Source: Arthonia radiata (lineage: Eukaryota > Ascomycota > Arthoniomycetes > Arthoniales > Arthoniaceae). From it: DNA of 64,000 nt. Position 1 is the first letter of the stretch. The number at the start of each line of letters is the position of its first letter. A program made the position numbers and the translations under genes. Of this stretch, positions 54,087 through 64,000 are shown in pieces. The notes beneath the pieces are model-generated. The model made no database searches and was not told the DNA's origin. It saw nothing but the letters and a program-made list of their open reading frames with translations. Location of the stretch: the NCBI GenBank assembly GCA_002989075.1, contig PSQN01000004.1:62001-126000 (forward strand), in the 5' to 3' direction.

Positions 54087-54422
54087 AGATGCCAGGCTGA
54101 AGCTCCTCTTCTACTGCTCGGAGAGGGAACATTGACGAAGGCTAACGCTTGTACTGTTGTACGGATGAGACGCAGCGATGATGCGGCAATCAGTGTTGGA
54201 ATACACGACAATGGCTTTGAACACCATGAGGACTGCTAGATATCTTCTGTATTGGCTTTGCGAGGGGGCCATTGCAGCCAAATGCGACCTTTCAATTGGT
54301 CAATCTTCTCAACCTCGGACAGCACCCTGACATCACTTTCAATCTCGAATCGCTTGCATTCACTCACGAAATCTACCCAATCCTCCTGCCATCCCAACCC
54401 TATCACACTTCTTTCCCACACA
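54087..54422. other. Intergenic region
   Basis: About 340 bases, with a pyrimidine-rich and CTCA-rich run before the SDHAF3 start. No separate gene. Confidence 0.5.
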
Positions 54423-55187
54423 ATGCGTCCTACGTCTACCCATCTCTTCCACACCACCCGCTCAGTCTCACTTCGTCGTTCTCTCCCTCACCGTGCAACC
54501 GAAGCCTCCCCCTCCCCCTCCGCTTTCAACCCATTGTCCCGGCAGCCGCTTGCTCTGCTCCCACCTCTGCCTCTCTATCGCCGCCTCTTCCGGGCGCATC
54601 GCCGGCACCTCGACCCCGAAGCACGGATCCTAGGGGATCAATACATCAAATCCGAGTTTCGCGCGCATCGGGCAGTCGAGAATCCGGTGCATATTGTGGG
54701 GTTTCTGACGGAGTGGCAGTTGTATGCGCAGAAGCTTGAGGTGAGTCTGTTTTTGTTCTGTGGATATGTAGAGAGTGAGAGCAGGAGATTGAGAGCGCAG
54801 GAGAGACGAAGAAAACTGGAAAAGGGTGAGATGAGCAAGCGGCGGTGGTGGGAGTTCCGTTGCAAACACAACCGCAAGAGCAGACATCAGCCCCTCCTAT
54901 CCCAACACTTGGTTCATCTCGACACACAAGCACACCCACCCCTTCCACACTCGCACAACAATATTCCTCCCAATCTAGAACCCTGGTCCTCCCAGGCCAC
55001 CTCCAAAGACCAGACGCACACACCCAAGCTAACACACAAGCAGGGCGACAACTGGCGTGGCGACAGGATGGAAGAAGGCAAAGTGCAAAAGATGAGCGAC
55101 GAGCAGATCGGGCAGCTGTACGAGCTCATGGAGGCGATGAGGCGGCATGGCACAGGTGAGGGTGGTGGTGAAGAGGGGCCGGTGTGA
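54423..55187 (+). CDS. ACN9: Succinate dehydrogenase assembly factor 3 (Acn9/Sdh7)
   Basis: Exons 54423-54740 and 55044-55187, 153 residues. The N-terminus is a mitochondrial presequence (RPTSTHLFHTTRSVSLRRSL). The core LLPPLPLYRRLFRAHRRHL, LGDQYIKSEFRAHR, NPVHIVGFLTEWQLYAQKLE is the LYR-motif family Acn9. It helps insert or protect the iron-sulfur subunit of complex II in the matrix. The intron is 303 nt, exactly 101 codons, and has no stop in frame, so a continuous frame spans the gene; the GTGAGT donor, GCTAAC branch and CAG acceptor, together with the family length, show it is an intron. A non-ATG-extended or upstream start (54252 frame) is not needed. Confidence 0.9.
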   Translation: MRPTSTHLFHTTRSVSLRRSLPHRATEASPSPSAFNPLSRQPLALLPPLPLYRRLFRAHRRHLDPEARILGDQYIKSEFRAHRAVENPVHIVGFLTEWQLYAQKLEVSLFLFCGYVESESRRLRAQERRRKLEKGEMSKRRWWEFRCKHNRKSRHQPLLSQHLVHLDTQAHPPLPHSHNNIPPNLEPWSSQATSKDQTHTPKLTHKQGDNWRGDRMEEGKVQKMSDEQIGQLYELMEAMRRHGTGEGGGEEGPV

Positions 55188-55761
55188 GCAACAACATGAT
55201 TGCGCCCATGAAAAACCCAGGAGCAAAGAGACGAGAGCCATGGGATGGCGCGTGAGACTGAATGAGATGGAAAGGTGATGAAGAACCTCATCGAGCAGTT
55301 CGAAGCGATACGTGCCATGGACAAAGGGTACGCTTCTTGCACGAGGGATGCCAAACACAGCTTCCGTGGTCCTCTGCAAGTGGACGACAAACATCAGCGA
55401 GGATTTCGATGTCTTTGTCGTCGCCTCCCACGCCTGGGCATTGCCACCCGACGGTGACACAAACGCTTGGTGCTTGCCACCGTCAGCAGCGTTTGGCGGG
55501 CAATCGCGCCTCGTTGCGTTTGATGAAGGCACAAAGACACAACGTCTTGGACATGTCAGGATATATCATGAAGGAGGGAAGAGTGTACAGCACCATTGGA
55601 GCAGAATCGGACAACGTCGTGGACATTGCAAGAGCTCAAAGGGCTGTTACTTGTGCACTGCCCATCTATTCATCAATATCTACATACTTCCCAGGCCAAT
55701 TGTGTCAATCCATCAACAAGCGCTGTTCCAAACATCCTCCACTGCCGAATACGAACCCACA
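55188..55761. other. Intergenic region
   Basis: About 570 bases. The frame of the next gene is open for 150 codons upstream of its ATG, but that part has no family likeness and probably is leader. Confidence 0.45.
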
Positions 55762-56088
55762 ATGTGCAAGACCACCCGCTGGATCTCCTCGAAATGCAGG
55801 CACAGCTGGCTGAAGCTGGAAGAGCCCTGCGGCCCCGGCCACGATCTGATCAGCTGTCCCATGTTCCAAGACGGCGCCCTCAATCCACGCTGGGCGTGGC
55901 CTAGGGCCCAGACTCCACCGGTCCGTGCATGTCCGACATGCGATTTCAATGGTGTCTATGATATGAGATGTATCCGGATGATATTGAGTGTCCGCTCCGG
56001 TATCGGGTGTGGGAATCCACATGGTCGGAAGCAGAATGGCACTCGCGGAGAGGAACTGGACATGGGGTTGTGGTGTTGCGTGATGTGA
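55762..56088 (+). CDS. Small cysteine-rich protein, 108 aa
   Basis: Single exon from ATG at 55762, 108 residues. It begins MCKTTRWISSKCRHSWLKL, then has EEPCGPGHDLISCPMF, ACPTCDFNGVYD, and ends LWCCVM. Ordered Cys and His pairs (C-x9-C-x2-H, C-x-x-C) suggest a metal-binding, zinc-ribbon-like fold. It has no signal peptide. I recall uncharacterised fungal proteins with the same M-C-x-T-T...C-x2-C-x-H-x-W start and PC-PG...C-P-x-F centre; function is unknown. Confidence 0.65.
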   Translation: MCKTTRWISSKCRHSWLKLEEPCGPGHDLISCPMFQDGALNPRWAWPRAQTPPVRACPTCDFNGVYDMRCIRMILSVRSGIGCGNPHGRKQNGTRGEELDMGLWCCVM

Positions 56089-58061
56089 TGTGGCCGATTG
56101 TGGAGAGAACAAACCTGCAATAAAGGGCCATGGCTTTTCTCAAGGGATGAATGGACAGATAACGAGCATGACCTGTGCACCCTGCATCGTACGTGTTCCG
56201 GCACGACGTCTCCGCTCGAGAAAGCAGATCCGCAGTGACATCAGCGCGGACGATGAGGATATCGTAAGCGATTGTTGATGCCTTGGCTGATCCCATGAGT
56301 ATGGCTTGACTAATCGAATGAGCGAGCTGGAGACACCAATGTCTACTAGTGGAAGGAGTCCAGACCCCAGCTCCATCGACCAGACCGTCGGAGATGCTTT
56401 CGATATTTCTTTATCACTTAGGCAAGTACTTCTGCCAGGTACGTGCGGCAAGTTAATGTTTGGGAACTTACCGTTTGCTATGAAGTAGAGACCTGCCATC
56501 TTCGATGGTCCCCTGTCGCCAATGATCGATCTCCGCGGCAGGGTCGAAGCGCTGGCTGGCAGACTGCAAGTAGCGGTCAGTAGCTCATTGTTGCGCTTGC
56601 TTCTTCACCCCGGGCGAGACGAGGTGACGCCCATCACAATGTGCAAGTCCTGTGAGGTAGGTGAAGCGATAGTTCCAACATTCGTGACGCTCAATCTTAT
56701 TTCTCATCAAGCCTAGTGAAGCCACTTAGAAATGAGCGGTGTCGCTATTATGGTGCAGCCGCCCTGATATAATTCCACACGAGCTTGGGTGAGCTATGAA
56801 AGGGTTGCTCATTACACTGACTGTGATGGTTGAACATGATATCTTCAAGCAACTACCCCTCACAGGCCTATTATGCGACCATATCGCGCCTATCACAATG
56901 GAAGCCCCGTCATCATTCATGAGTGACTGGACCCGTACTGCGAGCTAATTCTGCGCAGACGGGGCGTAGAGCGGCATAAAAATTTGCAACTTCAGGCGCA
57001 CGTGCTTCGTAAATTAGAGTTCGAGCCAGAGGAGAAGAGTCGCCACAGTTGACTCAAACTGCCCACAGGGTGGAGGGGAGCTCGATGCAAGCGTACTGCT
57101 TTGCAAGGGAATTTTGTTTCTAGACGAGGCTGTTTGCGGCCGTGCAGACCAACTTCGGAGCTTGCTAGATGGCGCCTGTGGTCGAGGTCATTCGCTTCAT
57201 TGATCTGCGGGTGACAAGTCTGCGCTCTTTGGATTGCTCCAAAGTATCGCACTTCATATAATACAAGACTTGCCTGGCGGGTGCAAGGAATTGCTTTGAA
57301 GGCTGGGAATGCTGATGACTGCACGAGGAGGCTTTGAAGACAGATTCATCGTCATGCGCTGGGCATATAGACTAGGATAGCCGCATTATTAGATCCAACA
57401 CAGGCCAGGCGCGGCAGTGGGCGACAAGTACTTGACTGCTCAAGGAGAAATTCGGGCCTTCACCACTTCTTTGACCAGTGGTCTTGCCGAATGCACAGGG
57501 TGGCGCTGAGATTCTGCAGCTCCTGCATGAGCTGCAGTAGGGAGATACTTGAAATATGTGGTGAAGTAGCAGCATATGCTTCGACTTTGACCCGCAGTAT
57601 GATGCCGCTAGTGCTGCAGCAGTGCTCGTTGGCAGTATGGTAGGAAGACGGGCTGTGTTGCGCAGAAATCCGCTTCGTCGTTGACATTGGGAAGCAAAGG
57701 CTCGAGCAAGTGGAGCGATACGTACCTTTGTACCACATCTCGTGCATGAACCCCTGTGTACTAGCGTGTCGAGCACAGCGATCCTTGGTGGAATCAACAA
57801 CTTCCTGCGTCGTAAGTTCGATATCAGCTGTGTTGATGCTTGTAATTTCCTAGAATGATCCCGAACAATTATGTCAAGGCTTGGACTACTGCGCGTTGCC
57901 GCGATGGGGTTTGCCCGGCTCCACTCGTGTATGAGAGAGGCGCCTCATGCGGTTGTTGTAGTTCCGATCGGAAGTCTCTTTCGAGTGAGTCAATAATCGC
58001 GCATGGTTCATAAAGCATAGAGCCCGCGCTGTCCAAATCAAACGTCAGACCGCACGTAAAC
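56089..58061. other. Intergenic region, 2 kb, with possible unresolved exons
   Basis: Plus-strand stretches 56141-56269, 56326-56440 and 56489-56660 are open and flanked by good-looking splice signals (GTAAGC...GAATGAG, GTACGT...GAAGTAG, then GTAGGT), which hints at a small multi-exon gene or leader. I could not build a product with a known domain, so no gene is called. The remainder (to 58061) shows nothing firm. Confidence 0.3.
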
Positions 58062-58898
58062 ATGGCACCCAGCCTTCAGAGTCTCTCAAATGAAATGCTG
58101 CTTGGCGTCTTTTGCGAAATGCATTGTCTGAAGGATGTGACGGCGTTATCTAGCTCCCACAGACAGGCTCGCGGTTTGCACCTGGCCTTCCAAGCCCATA
58201 TCGACTGCGTGGTTCAGCAAAGATCAGTCCCGGCTTACGAGGAAGCTTTTTCCTTGATTAAGAGCAAACGAAGCGGTTATTGCTGGAGAGCATGTTGTCA
58301 AAAGGTGCAAATGGGTCGAGAGACATCACTGAGTGTCATCAGCGTTGCCGCTGACATCGAAAATTGCGCGTTTGTTGCAGAGCAGGCCTTCCGGGAGTTT
58401 GAAGCCTATGTCAGGCTTCGGTCAGCTCAGCACATGTTTCCCGAGTGGATCGCCAAACACAATATGTGTCTTCCACAGCCAATAATGTTGGATCATGCTC
58501 GGTTCTTTGTCGTCTTCCACCTCCTTTGCGAAATGGCTTCAGACAGGAGTCAGCCATCGCAGTGTGGTGGTACGACAGGGTCGAACACGCTCGGCAGGCT
58601 TTGGCGCTTACCTTTGCAAGACGTAGCACTGCTGTGTATTGTGCTATACTGGCTGAGAACCTTTCTCTGGAACCGAAAGCCGCTGACGCCCCGGCTAGAG
58701 TTGATAAGAGCTGGACTGAGGACGATTTGTGGCTCTGAAGCGGTGTCCAGGAGCTTCTGGATCGGCAAGACCCGCGACGTCGAGGCAGCCGCTTATGACA
58801 AAGGACTGGAAGGGTGCTGTGCCAATCAGGCGTCTTGTCCGATTGAGCAACAGCCGTTTCGGGTGGAGACAAAGCAAGCTTTCGCAGTCTGTGTCTGA
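58062..58898 (+). CDS. F-box-like protein
   Basis: Single exon, 278 residues. The start SLQSLSNEMLLGVFCEM-CLKDVTALSSSHRQ is an F-box-like helix set, as in many fungal proteins of this kind. The remainder is helical with scattered Cys and no named domain. It does not carry the CDG[TLI][QR] motif of the 33-39 kb cluster and is a separate family. A competing frame within 58445-58738 also looks coding-like in parts, so a missed intron near 58540 is possible. Role in substrate recruitment to SCF ligases is inference. Confidence 0.65.
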   Translation: MAPSLQSLSNEMLLGVFCEMHCLKDVTALSSSHRQARGLHLAFQAHIDCVVQQRSVPAYEEAFSLIKSKRSGYCWRACCQKVQMGRETSLSVISVAADIENCAFVAEQAFREFEAYVRLRSAQHMFPEWIAKHNMCLPQPIMLDHARFFVVFHLLCEMASDRSQPSQCGGTTGSNTLGRLWRLPLQDVALLCIVLYWLRTFLWNRKPLTPRLELIRAGLRTICGSEAVSRSFWIGKTRDVEAAAYDKGLEGCCANQASCPIEQQPFRVETKQAFAVCV

Positions 58899-59054
58899 AG
58901 ACTGAGTTGTCCGCGTACGTGTGGGCTTCGGATACAACTAGTTGTCATCGAGCGGAAACAAGAGCCTGTGCACAGTGGTTGTTTGGTCGTCCTACAGCGG
59001 CATTGCTCCGCGTTGAAGTCGGGAAAAAGAGTTGCAAAAGTATGTTTTTCACAC

Positions 59055-60750
59055 TCAATCAATCGTGTCAGTGCGCAGCTTCCAGAGAGTCTCCACGACG
59101 TTGTCCATTTTGCTGCGGAGACCGTCATCTGTTATTCGTTAGTCCGCGGAGGCTCCGCTTTTGCGTTGGATAATTGTGCACTTACGGTAGACCCTGTTCG
59201 TCAAAAAGTACTTGCATCCTCGTATCGTGTGTGCGGTATCGATGGCATGCTCAAAGTTGACGTACATGTCTTCGGTATACACGGCTGCATAGACAGGTAC
59301 CTTGTTTTGTGCTAGCCCCTTAAGGTCATATAGAGCTGGCCAATCTTGCTTGCTCGCCAGGATCTCTATGGGTTCAGACATGGCTTGCAACTCAGAGTAA
59401 GAGTCGAGCATCCAAGGAAACGTCATCTCTCCGGTGAAATATGTCTTCGCCGCTGGATCGTTCATTGTCTTCTCGAAGTGGAACTCTGGATGCTCGTTAA
59501 GCAGCCGCTGAGCGGACCATCGTGATGCGTTGCCTTGACAGTATAGCGGTTCATGGAGGGCGCAGTATATCGGACTGGTATCAAAACCGCCGCCGCTGCT
59601 GGCAATGGAAGCCGCAGTCGGACGTGTTATACATGCAAACTGGTCTAGCTCCGATGAGGCATGAAGAACCGTGTCATGAACACCGTCGAGACCGCCGTGG
59701 AACCCAAACGCCATACCCAGCTGCAGGAAACGTTGTGGTGTCAAGATTCCGCCGTCAGGTAGTTGTTGGCCGTGTCTAGAGCCATCCCCAGATTGATGCA
59801 GGTACCTGCGGGATCATAATCAGCAAGCAAGTCCGAGAAGGCGCGCTACGTATATGCATATGATGTACCTGGCGATCTTCTTCACCCGCTCAACGTCTTC
59901 TGGGTACTTGTCATAGTATGCCTCGTTACGCCGTATGACTCTCTTGATCAAGCTCTTGTATACATTGTCTGGGTTGTTTTCTCTGACAGGAGGAAGGCCA
60001 CCCGTGAGGAAGACCTCTCGTAGGCTATCCGGGAACAGGCTGAGATAGGTTGTGCAGCAGTAACCACCGAAGCTTTGGCCGATGAGACTCCACTTGCTCT
60101 TGTGTTCCGGCCATTTGTTTGTGAGTGCAAGGCGGACAGCTTCTGCGTCTCTGACGATGTTGTCTGCTCTGAACAAACTCAAGTGTCTAGCTTGTGCTTG
60201 CGCATCACCTGTGACTCAGCGGGTTAGCGGGCTGATACTCCAATATGGCTTTTGGGATAGCTGTAGGACAGGACTAGCACAGCATTGAGGGTCATGGTGT
60301 ATTTACTGACCTTGCTGTCTCAAGGTAGCAGCTGTGATGGGCGAGGAAAGGCCCGTCCCACGCTGATCGAGGAACAAGAGTGCGTAGCCTTTGTCGAGAA
60401 AGTTCCTCGTGAACGGCTAACAGTTTCAAATGTCAGCATCAAGGTTCCTGCTAGCTGTATGGGCTGCGATTCAGACTGACGTAGGCCTGCGGAGACCGGC
60501 ACTCAAAGCCAGGCCCGCCTTGCAAGTAAAGCAGATACGGTGTCTGCTCGCTGCTATTGTCTTTTGGCGAAGATTCGACAGGAACGTTGTGTTTGTGTGC
60601 GGAGCGAGCAAATAGACGAAGCGTTCCCTCTTTGGGTGACGCGTAGTCGCGGGGAACTTCAAAGAAGTGCTCGGTGATCTTCAGAGCACCTGGTACGATG
60701 TGGCTCCGTTGCTCAAGAATGCGTGCTGATGAGACGACGAATTTCTCCAT
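59055..60750 (-). CDS. Proline iminopeptidase-like serine peptidase (S33)
   Basis: Five exons: 60481-60750, 60311-60416, 59869-60208, 59186-59805 and 59055-59128, 469 residues; introns 64, 102, 63 and 57 nt. Family landmarks are YLLYLQGGPGFECRSP (oxyanion region), FLDQRGTGLSSP, and nucleophile Ser171 in GQSFGG; Asp in VYTEDMYV and His in NRVYHDGLR (rebuilt across the last intron) finish the triad. The ending METL-like VVETLWKLRTDTID lies in the 74-nt final exon and is lost if the long frame is read through. Such enzymes release N-terminal proline from peptides in the cytosol. An alternative is a related hydrolase with other specificity. Confidence 0.9.
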
Positions 60751-60917
60751 GACAGGGAAAGCTGCGATCGCTTTGAAGCTTCATCACCAGTGAGGGAAAG
60801 AGCGGTTCGCGAGGGCTACTGCGGAAGAAGTGATTTTCAATGATGTTAAATTCGAGGTTAGAACTCAGCAAGGCACGTGAGCGAGTTCATGATACTTGGA
60901 TCTATATCTCAGATACG

Positions 60918-63098
60918 TTACGTGACTGTATATCGTACATCAGGCTTTGCTTGAAAAGGCTCGACCTTGCCGGGAGCGCTCTCGTTGACTCCTAGTCCAA
61001 CCCACTTCTTCCACTCTAAGCCATACATATCATTCGCCCAATGCTCTACATGCTGACGTCGGTACTGAGGATCAAGTCGGCCGAGCTGCATCAGATCCCG
61101 CTTGACTGGTAAGTGCGGCTCCAGCACATGTCCCACACGAATGGCAAAGTCTACGCGGCTGCCATCGATAGACCGGCCGTCTATCAACGGTAGGATGACT
61201 CCCGTCAACACCATTAGCTTGGACATGATTGGATGAATGTCTGCGCGTTGTAATTTCAAGTGCTTGTACAATCGATAGATACGATTGAAGCGGCTGAAGC
61301 ATCCCATTCGCGTCTCTTGCGCGTACGCGATGGCAAAGGCTTGCAACATCCTAGTAAATCGCGGAGACAAACATCTTCTGCGTGAGCCGAGCCCTAGGCT
61401 CTGAATATACGCGACACGATCTTTGCAGATTTCTCGCCAGGTAAAGAAGTCGAGTGCACCAGAGGTCACGCCCGGGGATTTGATCAGATCGATGAGGACA
61501 TCGCGGATCTCGAATTCGGGTGCCACACAGATCTTGCTTATCCGAACAGCCGTCTTGGGGTAAGCTGCGGAGTAGTGATCCAACCATCGCTTCAATGGTT
61601 CGAGAGGTACGGGAAGACTGAACGTCAATGATCTGTGTACGCGCTCTGTGATGTACGCCATATCCTCTGGTCGGCCTTGTCTGAGCAAGATATCCAGTAC
61701 TAGACTGATGCAGTTGGTGTAGACTCGTGGATCGTGGCTGGAGGACCAAATTAGCTCGAAGTACGGGGCCAAATGCTGGAACCTTTCGTTCGGGACATCC
61801 TGAGGCGCTCTTCCCAAATGCTCCTGTCGCAATGCTGGATCAATGTGCGGCCATGCATTTGCAGAAAGCGAAGAACTTCGAATGTTTTGACATATGTCTT
61901 CATCGGATTGCCTGATAAGCTTTTCCAGGTCATCCTCTGGTCGAGCAACGCGCCTACGTAAGGCCTCTGCGCTGATTGACATCGGACCTTCGCAATGATC
62001 GCAAGCCGCGACAGTCTTACTGAGCTGGTCAAGCGCGTGGCAGATAGCCTTTCGGCCAAAGTACTGCACGTGACTCTCAAGTCGCTGATGTAGACTGGCT
62101 ATCGTGGCCTTACACCAGGCTCTTGCCATTCTTGGAGGAAATTGGCGAAGAAGGTCTCGTAGAGTATGTGCTGCGTCGAAAGATGTCTCGCAGTCGGTCT
62201 GCACTGGCCTGAGAAGATGGAGCAGTATATTGCCCGTCCATGCCGAAGGCTTGACTTGATTAAAGCGTGGAGCTAATGCCAGCATGTCGAGAAGCAAAGA
62301 GTGGGAAGCGGTTGTAGGTGAGCGTGCAGCCGTGCGGTCCAGTAAGTAGCGGTATAGCTTGTAGTCACCTGCGTTCGGCGTAGGACTACGTCTTTTCAGC
62401 CACTCCCATGTCACTCTGTAGGCTTTTATGTGTACGGGCACGGTGCTATGACTTCCCACAGAAATGGTCGGTGTTTCCACCAACCTGACTATCTGCGCTA
62501 GTACGCCATCAAGCATTTTTATGTCGGTCCGGGAAGTATCGAGGAGCCCATATAACTCTTTAAACAACGGGCGAAAAGTCCGCTCTCGTCCTACCAGGCG
62601 GCTCGCAGCGTCAAGCTCAGCTGTCTCGTTGAGACACGATGCTGCTTCTTCCTGTAATCGTCGAAGTGTCTCCAAATCATTTGGTACTTCGAAACTTGCT
62701 GACGTGGACTCTGCAGTAAGATCATCTGATGCTTCTTCAAGCCATCGTGGTAAGGGTAAGATGTGCGTGGGCGCCGGCGGCTCGTAAGTCCACTGAGGAT
62801 TGACATCGTGTTTCCATAGCTGGGACAGCCAGTCGACCTTGAACGAGGCACGCGGCGGTGGCGGAGGAGGAGGAGGGAGCTGACAGGCCAATTCTCCGGC
62901 GCTGGAGATGTTGTTCAAGCGCCTTCTGGCCAGTCTTCGGCGACTCTCCAGAGGCCCCGGGACACTGCTGCCGTTCCGATGACGGGGAGCGCGGGCGTAC
63001 GTGAGAGCGAAGCGATGGAATACATCATGCAGAAGGTTATCTGAAATCCAGATGGGTGTGAAAGGAGTGGAGGGACATGCTTTAAGCGACGAAGGCAT
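60918..63098 (-). CDS. Orphan 726-aa protein, possibly mitochondrial
   Basis: Single exon, 726 residues, first ATG at 63098. The N-terminal 65 residues are Arg/Ser-rich (RRRLARRRLNN) with a segment FHRFALTYARAP; a run of eight prolines follows at about 75-82. The rest is alpha-helical throughout with Trp- and Arg-rich segments (WLKRRSPTPN, FARAWCKAT-like, WREICKDRVAYIQSLGLGSRRR). Repeating helical pairs recall helical-repeat proteins of mitochondrial RNA metabolism (PPR-like), but I cannot assign repeats with confidence. No family is recognised. Confidence 0.75.
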   Translation of the reverse strand: MPSSLKACPSTPFTPIWISDNLLHDVFHRFALTYARAPRHRNGSSVPGPLESRRRLARRRLNNISSAGELACQLPPPPPPPPRASFKVDWLSQLWKHDVNPQWTYEPPAPTHILPLPRWLEEASDDLTAESTSASFEVPNDLETLRRLQEEAASCLNETAELDAASRLVGRERTFRPLFKELYGLLDTSRTDIKMLDGVLAQIVRLVETPTISVGSHSTVPVHIKAYRVTWEWLKRRSPTPNAGDYKLYRYLLDRTAARSPTTASHSLLLDMLALAPRFNQVKPSAWTGNILLHLLRPVQTDCETSFDAAHTLRDLLRQFPPRMARAWCKATIASLHQRLESHVQYFGRKAICHALDQLSKTVAACDHCEGPMSISAEALRRRVARPEDDLEKLIRQSDEDICQNIRSSSLSANAWPHIDPALRQEHLGRAPQDVPNERFQHLAPYFELIWSSSHDPRVYTNCISLVLDILLRQGRPEDMAYITERVHRSLTFSLPVPLEPLKRWLDHYSAAYPKTAVRISKICVAPEFEIRDVLIDLIKSPGVTSGALDFFTWREICKDRVAYIQSLGLGSRRRCLSPRFTRMLQAFAIAYAQETRMGCFSRFNRIYRLYKHLKLQRADIHPIMSKLMVLTGVILPLIDGRSIDGSRVDFAIRVGHVLEPHLPVKRDLMQLGRLDPQYRRQHVEHWANDMYGLEWKKWVGLGVNESAPGKVEPFQAKPDVRYTVT

Positions 63099-64000
63099 GT
63101 GTGGGCCTCATCGAGAGTGAAAAGAAAGCTCGAGTTTGGAGGAAGTAGGTACCTTAGCTGGCTTGAGGTCGGATGAGGTCGGACGAAAAGATTGTGACAC
63201 CAAAGGACAGCACTTTTGTCATCAACTCTCTCATTCCCTTTCCTCTCCTCTGCTCTTCTACTTTGCCGCCTTTGCGCGTGACCTGCAAATGTCTAACAGC
63301 ATCAATTTCAAAGAGGCCTCCCGAGGAGCGCACCCTTCGTGTACTTTGTGAGCGGGGCCATGTCGAAGCGATCTTCGCTCTGGCCGGCTTCAAGGGGGGT
63401 GTGAGTATGGTACACCACTCCATGATCTTTGCTTTGGAAGTCGTTGGCCAAGTAGGCTCGCCAGCCTCTTTCTCTCGACCAAGTCAGTCTTGAAGATGCA
63501 TCCTCAAGCGAACAGGGTGCGGCGTTGCAAGCTGCAGGTCGGCAAGCCACCAGTCAGGGTTTCATCTCCAAGCCGTCTTCAACCCCTCCTTCGCGCCTGC
63601 CAATGGCCGGTCTAGCTTCCTGTGCTGTCTTTTGCGGCTGACGGCCACTACTGCTTGCCATTTTCCCTCGTCTTGTTCTTCTACCAGCACGGAGTATCTC
63701 AAGCAGCCAGGTCTTGTGTTGCACGCGACTTCTGTAAGCTAAGCTCTAGCGACCTTTTGTGGAGCTTCCCGACGAACTCAGTGGGTCCGGCCCACGGCCC
63801 GTAGCGTTTCTTCCACGCACAGAACGCTCTTGTATAAGTTCTGACGGCAGTCTTCACGTGGTGTCGCACGGATGTGTCGACCGCTGGAGAACCTTGTATA
63901 ACACAGCGTCACGATTAAGATTGGTCTGCTTCGCGGTGGCTTACGGCGAGCTCGCGTGGAAACGACGCGCAAGTTTCGAACTAATTACAAGCTTTCTATG
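63099..64000. other. Right-edge region, no gene assigned
   Basis: About 900 bases. The first part is the promoter of the 726-aa protein. A CT-rich run (63236-63270) and a plus-strand frame (63173-63493) do not form a credible gene. A gene starting beyond the edge may have its leader here. Confidence 0.4.

Noticed and set aside
54252-55187. Continuous 311-codon frame over the SDHAF3 locus
   Set aside because: It begins upstream of the true ATG and runs through an intron; the spliced 153-residue product fits the family.
1-64000. CRISPR arrays, bacterial operons, LTR or virus-like elements, intact DNA transposons
   Set aside because: None seen. The introns and gene families are fungal nuclear, and no long terminal repeats or transposase, reverse transcriptase or capsid motifs were recognised.

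Overview
The window is nuclear DNA of a filamentous ascomycete (Pezizomycotina). It shows many short introns (about 46-75 nt, a few of 100-300 nt) with GT donors, CTAAC/CTGAC-like branch sites and AG acceptors, compact genes on both strands, and families largely restricted to these fungi: DUF3292, DUF7514, PTH11-like rhodopsin-domain receptors, Pkr1, a tryprostatin B 6-hydroxylase-like P450 and AA7 oxidases. The mix of a pectate lyase, an oligosaccharide oxidase and sugar uptake suggests a plant-associated or saprotrophic Dothideomycete; that placement is inference. I saw no rRNA, tRNA, CRISPR array, virus-like element or intact transposon.

Layout: 1-1165, 3' part of a flavin oxidoreductase. 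2864-3158, a 68-residue hydrophobic protein made from two exons. 4168-9847, an alpha/beta hydrolase, a STAND-N-terminal/phosphatase-like fusion with one in-frame TAG, and a DUF3292 membrane protein. 10151-16387, a secretion and carbohydrate block (AA7 oxidase, short-chain reductase, PL3 pectate lyase). 18250-25403, a wall or surface protein, an FMP42-like transporter, a DUF7514 protein and a MARVEL protein. 27131-32606, a PTH11-like receptor, an amidase and an orphan membrane protein. 33359-38946, six related F-box-like genes sharing a CDG[TLI][QR] motif and a C-x2-C pair, three of them decayed. 39216-41634, a sugar transporter. 41976-50223, a housekeeping block (RecQ helicase, PKR1, SMD1, MTQ2). 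50617-54086, a GNAT acetyltransferase and a P450. 54423-63098, SDHAF3/ACN9, a Cys-rich small protein, an F-box-like protein, a proline iminopeptidase and a 726-residue orphan.

Functional links: the pectate lyase could release oligogalacturonides, the AA7 oxidase could oxidise oligosaccharides and the transporter could import sugars. PKR1 (V-ATPase assembly), SMD1 (splicing), MTQ2 (release-factor methylation), RecQ (recombination) and SDHAF3 (complex II assembly) are unrelated core functions packed together. The two regions most worth a second look are the CDG[TLI][QR]/F-box-like cluster and the STAND/LMW-phosphatase-like fusion. Exon coordinates were worked out by hand from splice signals and frame, so they are predictions.
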